Part shown: one piece after another, positions 1 to 6,878 of the stretch
Layout of the letters: the number at the start of each line of letters is the position of its first letter
How positions within the stretch are numbered: the stretch's first letter is position 1
From: Planctomycetota bacterium
GTDB taxonomy: Bacteria > Planctomycetota > UBA1135 > UBA2386
Length of the DNA stretch: 56,053 nucleotides
Reading direction: 5' to 3'
Assembly (NCBI GenBank): GCA_020848735.1
Contig: JADLHO010000034.1
Span: forward strand, 1-56,053
Notes under the pieces: generated by a model
The model's database searches: none
What the model saw: the letters and a program-made list of their open reading frames with translations, nothing else
Told to the model about the DNA's origin: nothing
Made by a program: the position numbers and the translations under genes

Positions 1-783
1 CACGGCGACGTGGTCGTCGGCGCAGAGGGCCGCGAGCACGCGCTCGCGACCGGACGCGGCGTGCGCCTTCGCGAGTGCCGTGAGGCCGGGCACTCCTTCG
101 AGTTCGGGGAGGCTCTCCCGCCAACGCGCGAGTTCGATCGCACCCTCCGAACCGCTCCGCTCGATCTCACGCACGAGCGCCTCGCCCTGGTTCGCGAGGA
201 AGTCCCGGAGCGCCGACGCCAGGGTCGCCGAGCCGCGATCGATGGCCCGGGCCTGCGCGAAGGCCGCTGCGGCGTCCCGGCAGCGCCCCTCCGCGCCGGC
301 GGCCGCAGCGCTCTCCAGCGCCTCGGCGCAACGCTGGCGCGCCGCATGGATCGCCGAGATCACGCGCTCGAGTTCCTGGCTCGGGCCGAGCGCCGAGGCG
401 GTCCGCACGAGGTTCTCCGCGGCGTTCGGATCGGCCGCACCGAGCGCGCGGCGCGCATCCCGCAGGAGTGCGAGCTGTGAGGCACGCCGGTCGTCGGTCT
501 CCGCGGCGCGCGCTCCGAGTTCGGCCTTCAGGGCCTGCGCCTTGGCGTCGTCTCCGGCCTCCCCGAGCACCCGTTCGACGTCGACGCGTGCCGCCGAGAT
601 CGCGCCCCCCTCGAGACGCCGCCGCGCCCGCGCGGTCAGCGCGGCCAGGATCTCCCTGCGGAGTTCCTCGGACCGCCGCTGCCCGGCGAGCAAGGGATCG
701 TCGACGAGGCGCAGTGCCTCTTCGTAGTGGCCAGCTCGCAGCGCGCGGCGAGCCTGCGCGAGTCGGACGAAGCGATCGAACAT
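1..783 (-). CDS. Hypothetical helical-repeat protein, 3' end cut by window
   Basis: The frame opens with ATG at 783 and runs 261 codons to the window edge without a stop, so the C-terminus is missing. The visible part is rich in Ala, Arg and Glu and looks almost wholly alpha-helical. The first 30 residues contain a tetratricopeptide-like stretch (RAGHYEEALRLV), and similar helical pairs follow. I see no signal peptide, membrane segment or catalytic motif. It lies downstream of the degenerate GGDEF gene on the same strand, separated by 154 bases that hold a perfect 20-bp palindrome. Function is unknown; a scaffold or protein-interaction role is inference from the helical repeats only. Confidence 0.6.
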   Translation of the reverse strand, partial: MFDRFVRLAQARRALRAGHYEEALRLVDDPLLAGQRRSEELRREILAALTARARRRLEGGAISAARVDVERVLGEAGDDAKAQALKAELGARAAETDDRRASQLALLRDARRALGAADPNAAENLVRTASALGPSQELERVISAIHAARQRCAEALESAAAAGAEGRCRDAAAAFAQARAIDRGSATLASALRDFLANQGEALVREIERSGSEGAIELARWRESLPELEGVPGLTALAKAHAASGRERVLAALCADDHVAV

Positions 784-833
784 GCGGGGTGCGGCCAGTC
801 CTTGCGGTCTGTCCTTGCGCGCCGGGGCGGGTC

Positions 834-853
834 TTGCGCGGACGTCCGCGCAA
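834..853. promoter_or_regulatory. Perfect 20-bp palindrome between two genes
   Basis: TTGCGCGGAC followed directly by its exact reverse complement, centred between 843 and 844. It lies 50 bases upstream of the gene starting at 783 and 84 bases downstream of the stop of the preceding gene. It could be an operator for a dimeric regulator or an 8-bp hairpin with a 4-base loop. It has no U-tract on either strand. Confidence 0.45.
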
Positions 854-937
854 CGCAGCCGTTGCACCAGACCCGCTCCGGAAGCCCCCCGATTCGACCG
901 CCTCCGCACATATTCCGCGAGCGCCGCCGTCGGGCCT

Positions 938-1885
938 TCAGTCGGGCCCGGCGACGAGGACTCGCTCGCTCGTGCGTTCCGCCGCCCGCAACGCGCCTTC
1001 GGCCCGCGCGACGAAGCTCTTCCGGTCGGCGACGGCGGGATGCGGCGCCGTCGCGATGCCGATCGCCGGGCGCAACGCGACCCCACCCGAGAACCGGCGC
1101 TCGGTCAGCGCCCGCACCATGCGGCGCGCGACCACGAGCGCACCATCGGGACCGGTACCGGGGAGCAGGAAGAGGAACACGGTCGGCGTGAAGCGCGCGA
1201 GCACGTCGATGTCGCGGCACTCCTCGAGGAAGACCCCGGCGACCTCGGCCAGGACCGTGCTGCGCAGGCCCTCGTCATCCGGCCAGGCCTCGACACCGCA
1301 GTCGAGCAGGAGCAACGCGAGCGACTGGTGGAAGCGCAACGCGCGCTTGAGCTCCTCGTCGAGTTTGAAGCCCGCGAAGGCGCCGTCGTAGAGCCCGGTC
1401 TCCGGATCGGTGAAGCGCGTCGTGACGCTTCCCGAGTCGGCCTCGGCCACGATGCGCTGCAGGGCAGTGGCGGCACGCTCCGGATCCGACTGGAGACGTT
1501 CCTGCATGCGCTCGAGGAGCGCATCGATCTGCGGCCGCGCGCGACGGGGCGCGGTCGACTCGAGGATGCGGTCGAGACCCTCGAGGCCCCCGTCGCTCCG
1601 GCGGCGGAGCACGCCATCCGCCATGCAGAAGCGGGCGATCTCCTCGCCGAAGGGATCGTCGGCCGCGAGCACGACGAAGACCCTCACGCGCGGTTCGCGC
1701 TTGAGCGCGCGGCAGAGCGAGAAGGCGTTGCCCGGCCTCGCGGCCGCGACGCCTTCGGCGTCGAGGAGCACGAGATCTCCGGCCACCGGCGGGTTGGCAA
1801 GATCTCGCAGCAGGCTGCCGCCGAGCGGCGCGGCGAGAGCCGCCGCGAGGCTGGCATCGGAACTCAACACGTAGTTGCGGCGCAT
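938..1885 (-). CDS. Pseudo-receiver plus degenerate GGDEF domain protein
   Basis: 315 residues from ATG at 1885. An upstream in-frame ATG at 2074 would overlap yebC and adds only arginine-rich shadow sequence, so I reject it. Residues about 1-110 resemble a receiver fold with a central LVLLDAE strand, but the C-terminal lysine is not evident. Residues about 165-310 follow the diguanylate cyclase pattern: DPETGLYDGAFAGFKLDEEL, then LALLLLDCG, then a final AEGALRAAERTSERVLVAG. At the position of the GGDEF signature the protein reads ARFTPTVFLFLLP, so the catalytic and metal-binding residues are gone and cyclase activity is unlikely. It may bind a nucleotide or act as a protein-interaction module. 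It is last in the rplM-rpsI-yebC direction, 97 bases after yebC. Confidence 0.75.
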   Translation of the reverse strand: MRRNYVLSSDASLAAALAAPLGGSLLRDLANPPVAGDLVLLDAEGVAAARPGNAFSLCRALKREPRVRVFVVLAADDPFGEEIARFCMADGVLRRRSDGGLEGLDRILESTAPRRARPQIDALLERMQERLQSDPERAATALQRIVAEADSGSVTTRFTDPETGLYDGAFAGFKLDEELKRALRFHQSLALLLLDCGVEAWPDDEGLRSTVLAEVAGVFLEECRDIDVLARFTPTVFLFLLPGTGPDGALVVARRMVRALTERRFSGGVALRPAIGIATAPHPAVADRKSFVARAEGALRAAERTSERVLVAGPD

Positions 1886-1982
1886 CGTCGTCAGCGGGTC
1901 CTCCACGCGGTGGGCGCCCACGGTATCGGCGACGAGCTCGCGCAGGACGCGCGACCGCCGCCTCCGCCCGGGGCGGCGAAGT

Positions 1983-2741
1983 TCAGCCCGAGGCGGCCAA
2001 TGCCGCGAGCACTTCGTCGGGGAATTCGTAGTTCGACGCCACGGCCTGGACGTCGTCGTTCTCGTCCAGGGCATCGAGACAGCTCAGGACGCGGCGCGCC
2101 TCGTCGAGGCCCGCGACGCGCACGACGGTCTTCGGCAGCCAGGCGATCTCGGCGCCGGTGAGCGTGAGTCCCTCGGCCTGGAGGCCGGCGCGCAGCGCGT
2201 CGAAGTCGCCCGGCGCGCAGCGGATCTCGAAGCCACCCTCGAACTCGAGGAATTCCTCGGCACCGCGCTCCGTGGCGAGTTCGAGGAGCCGGTCCGCGTC
2301 GAGGCCGGTGCCGCCTGCGACGCGGATCACCGCGGCGCGATCGAACATCCAGGCGACCGAGCCGCCCGCGCCGAGGTTGCCGCCGAAGCGGTCGAAGGCC
2401 AGGCGGATCTCCGCCGCCGTGCGGTGTCGGTTGTCGGTGAGGATCTCGAGCAGCACCGCGACCCCGGACGGTGCATAGCCCTCGTAGAGCACCTCTTCGT
2501 AGGCGCCGGTCTCCCCGCCGCCGGAGCCCTTCTTGATGGCGCGCTCGATGACCTCCTTCGGCATCGAGAGCACGCGCGCCTTCTCGATCGCGAGACGCAG
2601 CTTGGCGTTGGCGTCGGGGTCGCCGCCTCCGCGTGCGGCGACGGTGATCATGCGCGCGAGCCTCGCGAAGTTGCGCGCCTTCTTGGCGTCGACGCGGTCC
2701 TTGCGGAACTTGATGTTCGCGCCGTGGGAGTGGCCGGCCAT
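1983..2741 (-). CDS. yebC: YebC/TACO1 family protein
   Basis: 252 residues, the usual family length. It starts MAGHSHGANIKFRKDRVDAK, the diagnostic N-terminus (MSGHSKWANIKHRK in E. coli), and continues with the conserved KLRLAIEKARVLSMPKEVIE and YEGYAPSGVAVLLEILTDN blocks. Members act in the cytoplasm. They were first described as transcriptional regulators and have more recently been linked to relief of ribosome stalling at proline-rich sequences. It lies 85 bases after rpsI on the same strand, with two GC-rich hairpins in the gap. The start is the ATG at 2741. The neighbourhood with ribosomal protein genes fits a translation role. Confidence 0.95.
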   Translation of the reverse strand: MAGHSHGANIKFRKDRVDAKKARNFARLARMITVAARGGGDPDANAKLRLAIEKARVLSMPKEVIERAIKKGSGGGETGAYEEVLYEGYAPSGVAVLLEILTDNRHRTAAEIRLAFDRFGGNLGAGGSVAWMFDRAAVIRVAGGTGLDADRLLELATERGAEEFLEFEGGFEIRCAPGDFDALRAGLQAEGLTLTGAEIAWLPKTVVRVAGLDEARRVLSCLDALDENDDVQAVASNYEFPDEVLAALAASG

Positions 2742-2766
2742 CGTCGATCGGTCGCGCGTCGCGGCA

Positions 2767-2815
2767 GAGCGCGGAGCCCGGCGATGCGCGCCGCGCTCCG
2801 CCCCGGCGCGCCGGG
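2767..2815 (-). terminator. Two GC-rich hairpins after rpsI
   Basis: The gap between the rpsI stop (2827) and the yebC start holds a perfect 14-bp palindrome (2802-2815) and an inverted repeat with 8-bp arms (2767-2774 with 2791-2798). Neither has a U-tract downstream. They may act as a partial or Rho-assisted terminator, or as an RNA-processing barrier that separates rpsI from yebC expression. Confidence 0.4.
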
Positions 2816-2826
2816 AACACCTGGAC

Positions 2827-3228
2827 TCAGCGCTTCGAGAACTGCGTGGCGCGACGAGCCTTGTGCAGGCCGTACTTCTTGCGCTCGATCATGCGCGAAT
2901 CACGCGTCAGCAGGCCGTTCTCGCGGAGGGCGGCCTCATAGCCCGGATTGTCGAGCTTGAGCGCACGCGACAGACCGAGCGACACGGCGCCGGACTGACC
3001 GGTGATGCCACCGCCGCACACCGTCACCCAGATGTCGTAGCGCGAGCCGGCCTCGGTTGCCGTCAGGGGCTGCTTCGCAGCCTTGCGGCCCTCGGGAGTC
3101 GTGAAGAACTCGTCGACCGGCTTGCCGTTCACGGTGAACTGACCGGTGCCGGCCTTGATGCGGACGCGGGCGACGGAGGTCTTCCGACGGCCGGTGCCCC
3201 ACACATAGGGATCGTTGGCGATTACCAC
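2827..3228 (-). CDS. rpsI: 30S ribosomal protein S9
   Basis: 133 residues, starting from a GTG at 3228. The family signature GTGRRKTSVARVRI near the N-terminus, the VCGGGITGQSGAVSLGLSRAL block and the basic C-terminal tail ending QFSKR are all present. S9 is a small-subunit protein whose C-terminal arginine-rich tail reaches the tRNA P site. It follows rplM by 64 bases, the classical rplM-rpsI pair, and the two are presumably co-transcribed. There is nothing unusual except the GTG start and weak Shine-Dalgarno. Confidence 0.97.
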   Translation of the reverse strand: MVIANDPYVWGTGRRKTSVARVRIKAGTGQFTVNGKPVDEFFTTPEGRKAAKQPLTATEAGSRYDIWVTVCGGGITGQSGAVSLGLSRALKLDNPGYEAALRENGLLTRDSRMIERKKYGLHKARRATQFSKR

Positions 3229-3292
3229 GGTTGACTGTCTCTGACTTCGCTGGAGGGATCGGAGAGCGCGTACGTCGGTTCGTCCCGCACGC

Positions 3293-3739
3293 TCAGCGCG
3301 GGATCTCGAGCTTCTTCGGCTGCTGCGCGGTGTGCGGGTGTTCCGCGCCGCGATAGACCTTGAGGCGGGCGGTCATCGCCGTGCCCGCGCGGGACTTCGG
3401 CAGCATGCGGCGGACGGCGTCCTTGATGAGCCGCTCCGGCGACTGCGAGAGCCGCTCGCCGAGGCTGCGGGAGTGCAGGCCACCCGAATAGCCCGACCAG
3501 TGCGTGTAGATGCGATCGTCCTTCTTGTCGCCCGTGACGAGGACGCGCTCGGCGTTGATCACGATGACGCCCGCACCGATGGAGACGTGCGGCGTGTAGA
3601 GCGGCTTGTCCTTGCCCATCAGGGCCTCGGCGATGCGCACCGCCATGCGACCGAGGACGTGCTCCGACGCGTCGACGATGTACCAGTCCGACGCCGCGGC
3701 CTGGTGGTCCTGCTGGGTGGCAAAGGTGGTCTTGGTCAT
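3293..3739 (-). CDS. rplM: 50S ribosomal protein L13
   Basis: 148 residues from ATG at 3739. The frame stays open further upstream, but homology begins at MTKTTFATQQ, and the upstream part is arginine and proline-rich non-coding shadow. Recognisable L13 blocks are WYIVDASEHVLGRMAVRIAE, GDKKDDRIYTHWSGYSGGL and the terminal KVYRGAEHPHTAQQPKKLEI. L13 is an early-assembling protein of the large subunit. It is the first gene of the rplM-rpsI pair, and the 305 bases upstream are non-coding and probably carry the promoter. Confidence 0.97.
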   Translation of the reverse strand: MTKTTFATQQDHQAAASDWYIVDASEHVLGRMAVRIAEALMGKDKPLYTPHVSIGAGVIVINAERVLVTGDKKDDRIYTHWSGYSGGLHSRSLGERLSQSPERLIKDAVRRMLPKSRAGTAMTARLKVYRGAEHPHTAQQPKKLEIPR

Positions 3740-4044
3740 GCTCGCAATCGCTCGTGCTGGGTCGCGGCGAATTCTCGACGCGCCCCCGGCGACGGGACCG
3801 CCGTCGGAAGTCCCGCCGGGCGCGCGCGCGCCGGCTTCACTTCGACTGGGGCCCGGCTTCTCGCCGAGGGGAAAGGGGGAGGAGGGTATCGCCCACCGGG
3901 TCGGAATCAAGCCCGCCGATCGGCCCCGCCCCGCGCGCCGGGGCTCGCCGCGCGGCGCCGGGTCCCCGGCAGCGAGAGCCGGCACCTCGGCTCGACGACT
4001 CGATCGCAGCGGGACGCGGCTGCGCCAAGGACCAGTGCCCGAGC
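3740..4044. other. Non-coding gap between pyk and rplM
   Basis: 305 bases without a convincing gene on either strand. It should contain the end of the pyk transcript and the promoter or leader of rplM-rpsI. I see GC-rich inverted repeats at 3791-3805, 3815-3835 (GCCGG and CCGGC arms around an alternating GC core) and 3923-3944, but no U-tract and no clear -35/-10 pair. A structured leader used in ribosomal-protein autoregulation is possible but not demonstrated. Confidence 0.5.
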
Positions 4045-5526
4045 TCACTCCCCGCGCGCCGCGGGCTCCTCGTCGGGCTCGACCGTGCGCAGCTTCATGA
4101 TGTTCGCGAGGCCCGGTCGACGGCTGGTGCCCACGACGATCACGTAGCAGTCGCCGCGCTTGACCAGGTGCTGTTCCAGGAGCAGTTCCTCGCCCTCGTT
4201 CACCATGGTGCGCACGGACTGCACCCGCGAGAGCTTGATGGCCGTCACGCCCCAGGTGAGGGACAGCCGCTGCACCGTCCGCGCCGCGGGCGTGAACGCG
4301 TAGACGTAGGTCGCCGTGCGCTCGCTCGCGAGCAGCTGCGCCGTGCTGCCGCTCTCCGTGTAGACGGCGATGAGTTTCGCATTGGCCATCAGCGCGGCCC
4401 AGGCCGCGGCGCGGACGGTCGCGAGCGTGATGCCCGTGACCTTCTCACCGCGGCGGCGATGACGCGTGAACTCCCAGTCCGCGAAGAGGTCCGCTTCGGT
4501 GCGCCGCACGATGCGGGCCATGATCCGGACCGAGCGCAGCGGGTACTTCCCGCTCGCGGTCTCCGCCGAGAGCATCACCGCGGAGGTGCCGTCGTAGATC
4601 GCGTTCGCGACGTCGGAGGCCTCGGCGCGGGTGGGGCGCGGATTCGTGATCATCGACTCCAGCATCTGGGTCGCGGTGATCACCGGCTTGCGCGCCTCGA
4701 TGGCCTTGCGGATGAGCATCTTCTGGACGGCGGGTACCGCCTCGGAGCCCAGTTCGACGCCCATGTCCCCGCGCGCGACCATGATCGCGTCGGCCTCCGC
4801 GAGGATCGAATCGATGTCGTCGACCGCCTCCGGGCGCTCGATCTTCGCGATGACGCGCACGTCTCCCCCACGCGACTCGATGATCGCCTTGAGCCGGCGC
4901 ACGTCGTCGGCCTTGCGGACGAAGGAGATCGCGACGAAGTCCACGCCGGCCGCCAGGGCCACCTCGAGGTCCCCGCGGTCCTTCTCGGACAGCGCCGAGG
5001 TCGAGACCTTCGTGCCGGGGAGGTTGATCCCCTTGTGCTGCTTCAGCAATCCGCCGTGCACGACGCGCGCGTGGATCTCCTTGCCGTCGACGCGCCCGAC
5101 CTTCAGCTCGATCATCCCATCGTCGAGGAGGACCCTCTCGCCGGGCTTCACGTCGTGCGCGAGTCGCAGGTAGCGCGTGCCGATGCGCACCGGCACGCCG
5201 TCCTCCGCCTTGCGGCCGACGAAGCCCGGCTCGCAGACGATGACGATGGGCTCCCCACGCGAGAGGAAGATCGGCTCGGCGTTGCGCAGGGGACCGACGC
5301 GGATCTTCGGCCCCTCGAGGTCGACGAGCACGCCGATCGCGACGCCGAGCTCGTCCGCGACGTCGCGGATCCGCTTGGTATCCGCGCGCAGGGTCTCGTG
5401 GTCGCAATGCGCGGCATTCAGCCGGAAGACGTCGACCCCGGCGCGGATCAACTGCTCGATCGACCGGGTGTTGCGCGACGCGGGACCGATGGTGGCGACG
5501 ATCTTCGTGCGCTTGGGACGGAGCAT
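4045..5526 (-). CDS. pyk: Pyruvate kinase, predicted K+-independent type
   Basis: 493 residues from ATG at 5526. Pyruvate kinase makes pyruvate and ATP from phosphoenolpyruvate and ADP, the last step of glycolysis. Evidence: TKIVATIGPASRN at the N-terminus, KIERPEAVDDID, the active-site block DAIMVARGDMGVELG, and KPVITATQMLESMI followed by PTRAEASDVANAIYDGTSA. The cation site is unusual: RLNAAHCDHE replaces the common RxNFSHG, and DLEGPKIRVG replaces DTKGPEIR. The Lys in the Glu-117 position (rabbit numbering) with Leu in the Thr-114 position is the pattern described for K+-independent enzymes. A gene on the same strand follows after a 305-base gap. Confidence 0.97.
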   Translation of the reverse strand: MLRPKRTKIVATIGPASRNTRSIEQLIRAGVDVFRLNAAHCDHETLRADTKRIRDVADELGVAIGVLVDLEGPKIRVGPLRNAEPIFLSRGEPIVIVCEPGFVGRKAEDGVPVRIGTRYLRLAHDVKPGERVLLDDGMIELKVGRVDGKEIHARVVHGGLLKQHKGINLPGTKVSTSALSEKDRGDLEVALAAGVDFVAISFVRKADDVRRLKAIIESRGGDVRVIAKIERPEAVDDIDSILAEADAIMVARGDMGVELGSEAVPAVQKMLIRKAIEARKPVITATQMLESMITNPRPTRAEASDVANAIYDGTSAVMLSAETASGKYPLRSVRIMARIVRRTEADLFADWEFTRHRRRGEKVTGITLATVRAAAWAALMANAKLIAVYTESGSTAQLLASERTATYVYAFTPAARTVQRLSLTWGVTAIKLSRVQSVRTMVNEGEELLLEQHLVKRGDCYVIVVGTSRRPGLANIMKLRTVEPDEEPAARGE

Positions 5527-5555
5527 CCGGTGGTCGGTGGCGACAGGGAGCGCGA

Positions 5556-5583
5556 AGTAGACCGGCCGGCGCGCTCAGCGCAA
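5556..5583 (-). promoter_or_regulatory. Possible sigma-70 promoter of pyk
   Basis: On the minus strand TTGCGC (5578-5583), a 16-base spacer and TCTACT (5556-5561) lie about 30 bases upstream of the pyk start. The match to consensus is only moderate at each box. Confidence 0.3.
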
Positions 5584-5641
5584 GGCTGCAACGCAGCGCG
5601 CAGTCCCCATGGCGCGGCGCGCTGACGCGACACGCGACGCC

Positions 5642-6685
5642 TCAGAACCCGTCCTTCGCCTTGTCCCACCAGGCACGCCAGCGCTTCTGCATCGCTCCGC
5701 GTTGCTCGGCGCTCGCGTCCGCATCGAAGGGCAACGACTGCCCCGTGAGCTCCTTCAGGCCTTGATAGGCCGAGTGACGCACGAGGCTCTCGGGGTCCGC
5801 CAGCGCGGTGAGCAGGACCTCGACGTGTTCCGCGCTGCGATGCTTGGCGAGACCCTCGAGCACGAGCCGGCGCACGAAGAAGTCGGCGTCCTTGGCGAGC
5901 GGCACGATGCGCGGCAACACGCGCGGATCCCCGGCCGCCAGCAGTTCCTGCACGGCTTCGAAGCGCACGCTCTCGTCGGCATCGCCGAGGCGATCGAGGT
6001 GATGCTGGATCGCCGGGGTGAAGCCGGCGGGCGGCGCGTCGGCCGGCGGGGTCCTCGACGCCTCCATCCCGTCGTCGCGCGGCGTGTCCGCGACCTTCAT
6101 CGGCTGCGCGCGCAGTTCCGCGACGTCGTGGCCGAGCGCGCGCAGGTCGTCCTGCAGGAGCGCGAGCCGCGCCGCCTGCTGCACCTGCGCGTCGGCCAGG
6201 CGCTGCATCTGCTCCTTCGCCTCGACGTTCGCGCGCGAGGCCGCCGCGAAGCGCTCGTCGCCCATCGCCGCGCTCGCGCGGAGCTGCTCGCCGAGACCGC
6301 GCAGCTCCGATTCGAGCGGTGTGAGCTGTCCCGCGCGTGCCACCGCACCGAGGCGCTCTTCGAGGAGCGCCAGCCGTTCATCGAGGCGCGCCACCCGCGC
6401 TCCCGAGTCGTCGAGTCCCGTGCGCAGTCCCGCCGCGGTCTCGCTCAGCCGCCAATCGAGGAACACCGCCGCCGCGGCGATCCCGAGCAAGGCGAGGAAC
6501 GCGGCCCCGAAGACGCCGGCGCGACCGACCCTCCCCGGTTCCGCCGCGAGAGCCCCCGGTCCAGCGGTCGGCAGGATCCGCCCCTCGACCCTCACCGCAC
6601 AGCCGCTCTGCAACGCCGACTCGGGGATCGACGTGTTGCAGATGTTGCAGAAGTGGACCTCGGTCTCGGGCGGCTTGGGCTGCAT
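5642..6685 (-). CDS. Membrane protein: zinc-ribbon-like N-terminus, coiled coil, HEAT repeats
   Basis: 347 residues from ATG at 6685; the frame extends upstream but without family-like sequence. Order of parts: a short Cys motif (CNICNTSIPESAL, then a third Cys) at residues about 13-27, one membrane helix at about 55-75 (FGAAFLALLGIAAAAVFL), a long coiled coil at about 80-190 with heptad Leu/Ala, then two or three HEAT-type repeats at about 215-320 (VRFEAVQELLAAGDPRVLP, FVRRLVLEGLAKH, LVRHSAYQGLKEL), and a Trp-rich end. It is probably an envelope-anchored scaffold with the Cys motif in the cytoplasm. The specific function is unknown. It lies 115 bases upstream of the pyk start on the same strand. 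Confidence 0.8.
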   Translation of the reverse strand: MQPKPPETEVHFCNICNTSIPESALQSGCAVRVEGRILPTAGPGALAAEPGRVGRAGVFGAAFLALLGIAAAAVFLDWRLSETAAGLRTGLDDSGARVARLDERLALLEERLGAVARAGQLTPLESELRGLGEQLRASAAMGDERFAAASRANVEAKEQMQRLADAQVQQAARLALLQDDLRALGHDVAELRAQPMKVADTPRDDGMEASRTPPADAPPAGFTPAIQHHLDRLGDADESVRFEAVQELLAAGDPRVLPRIVPLAKDADFFVRRLVLEGLAKHRSAEHVEVLLTALADPESLVRHSAYQGLKELTGQSLPFDADASAEQRGAMQKRWRAWWDKAKDGF

Positions 6686-6827
6686 CGTCGGGCTCGGGTT
6701 CGGCACGCGCCGGCTCGGTGCGCGCCAGGAGGCGGCGCGGACCGGCCGCAGATAGTACGCCGGAACCGCGCGGGAACCGCTCTCCACGGATGCCTGGCTC
6801 GCGCCGCGGTCCGCCCGGAAACGCCGC

Positions 6828-6860
6828 AGCCCCGCCCGGTGGGTCACCGGACGGGGCTGC
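6828..6860 (-). terminator. Strong hairpin after rpsA, without U-tract
   Basis: Arms CAGCCCCG and CGGGGCTG enclose a second 6-bp stem (CCGGTG with CACCGG), with one mismatch between them and a 3-base loop. It begins 18 bases after the rpsA stop. There is no run of T, only a short GTTT. It probably forms the 3' end of the rpsA transcript. Confidence 0.5.
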
Positions 6861-6878
6861 AGGGGTCATGCGTCGCTC

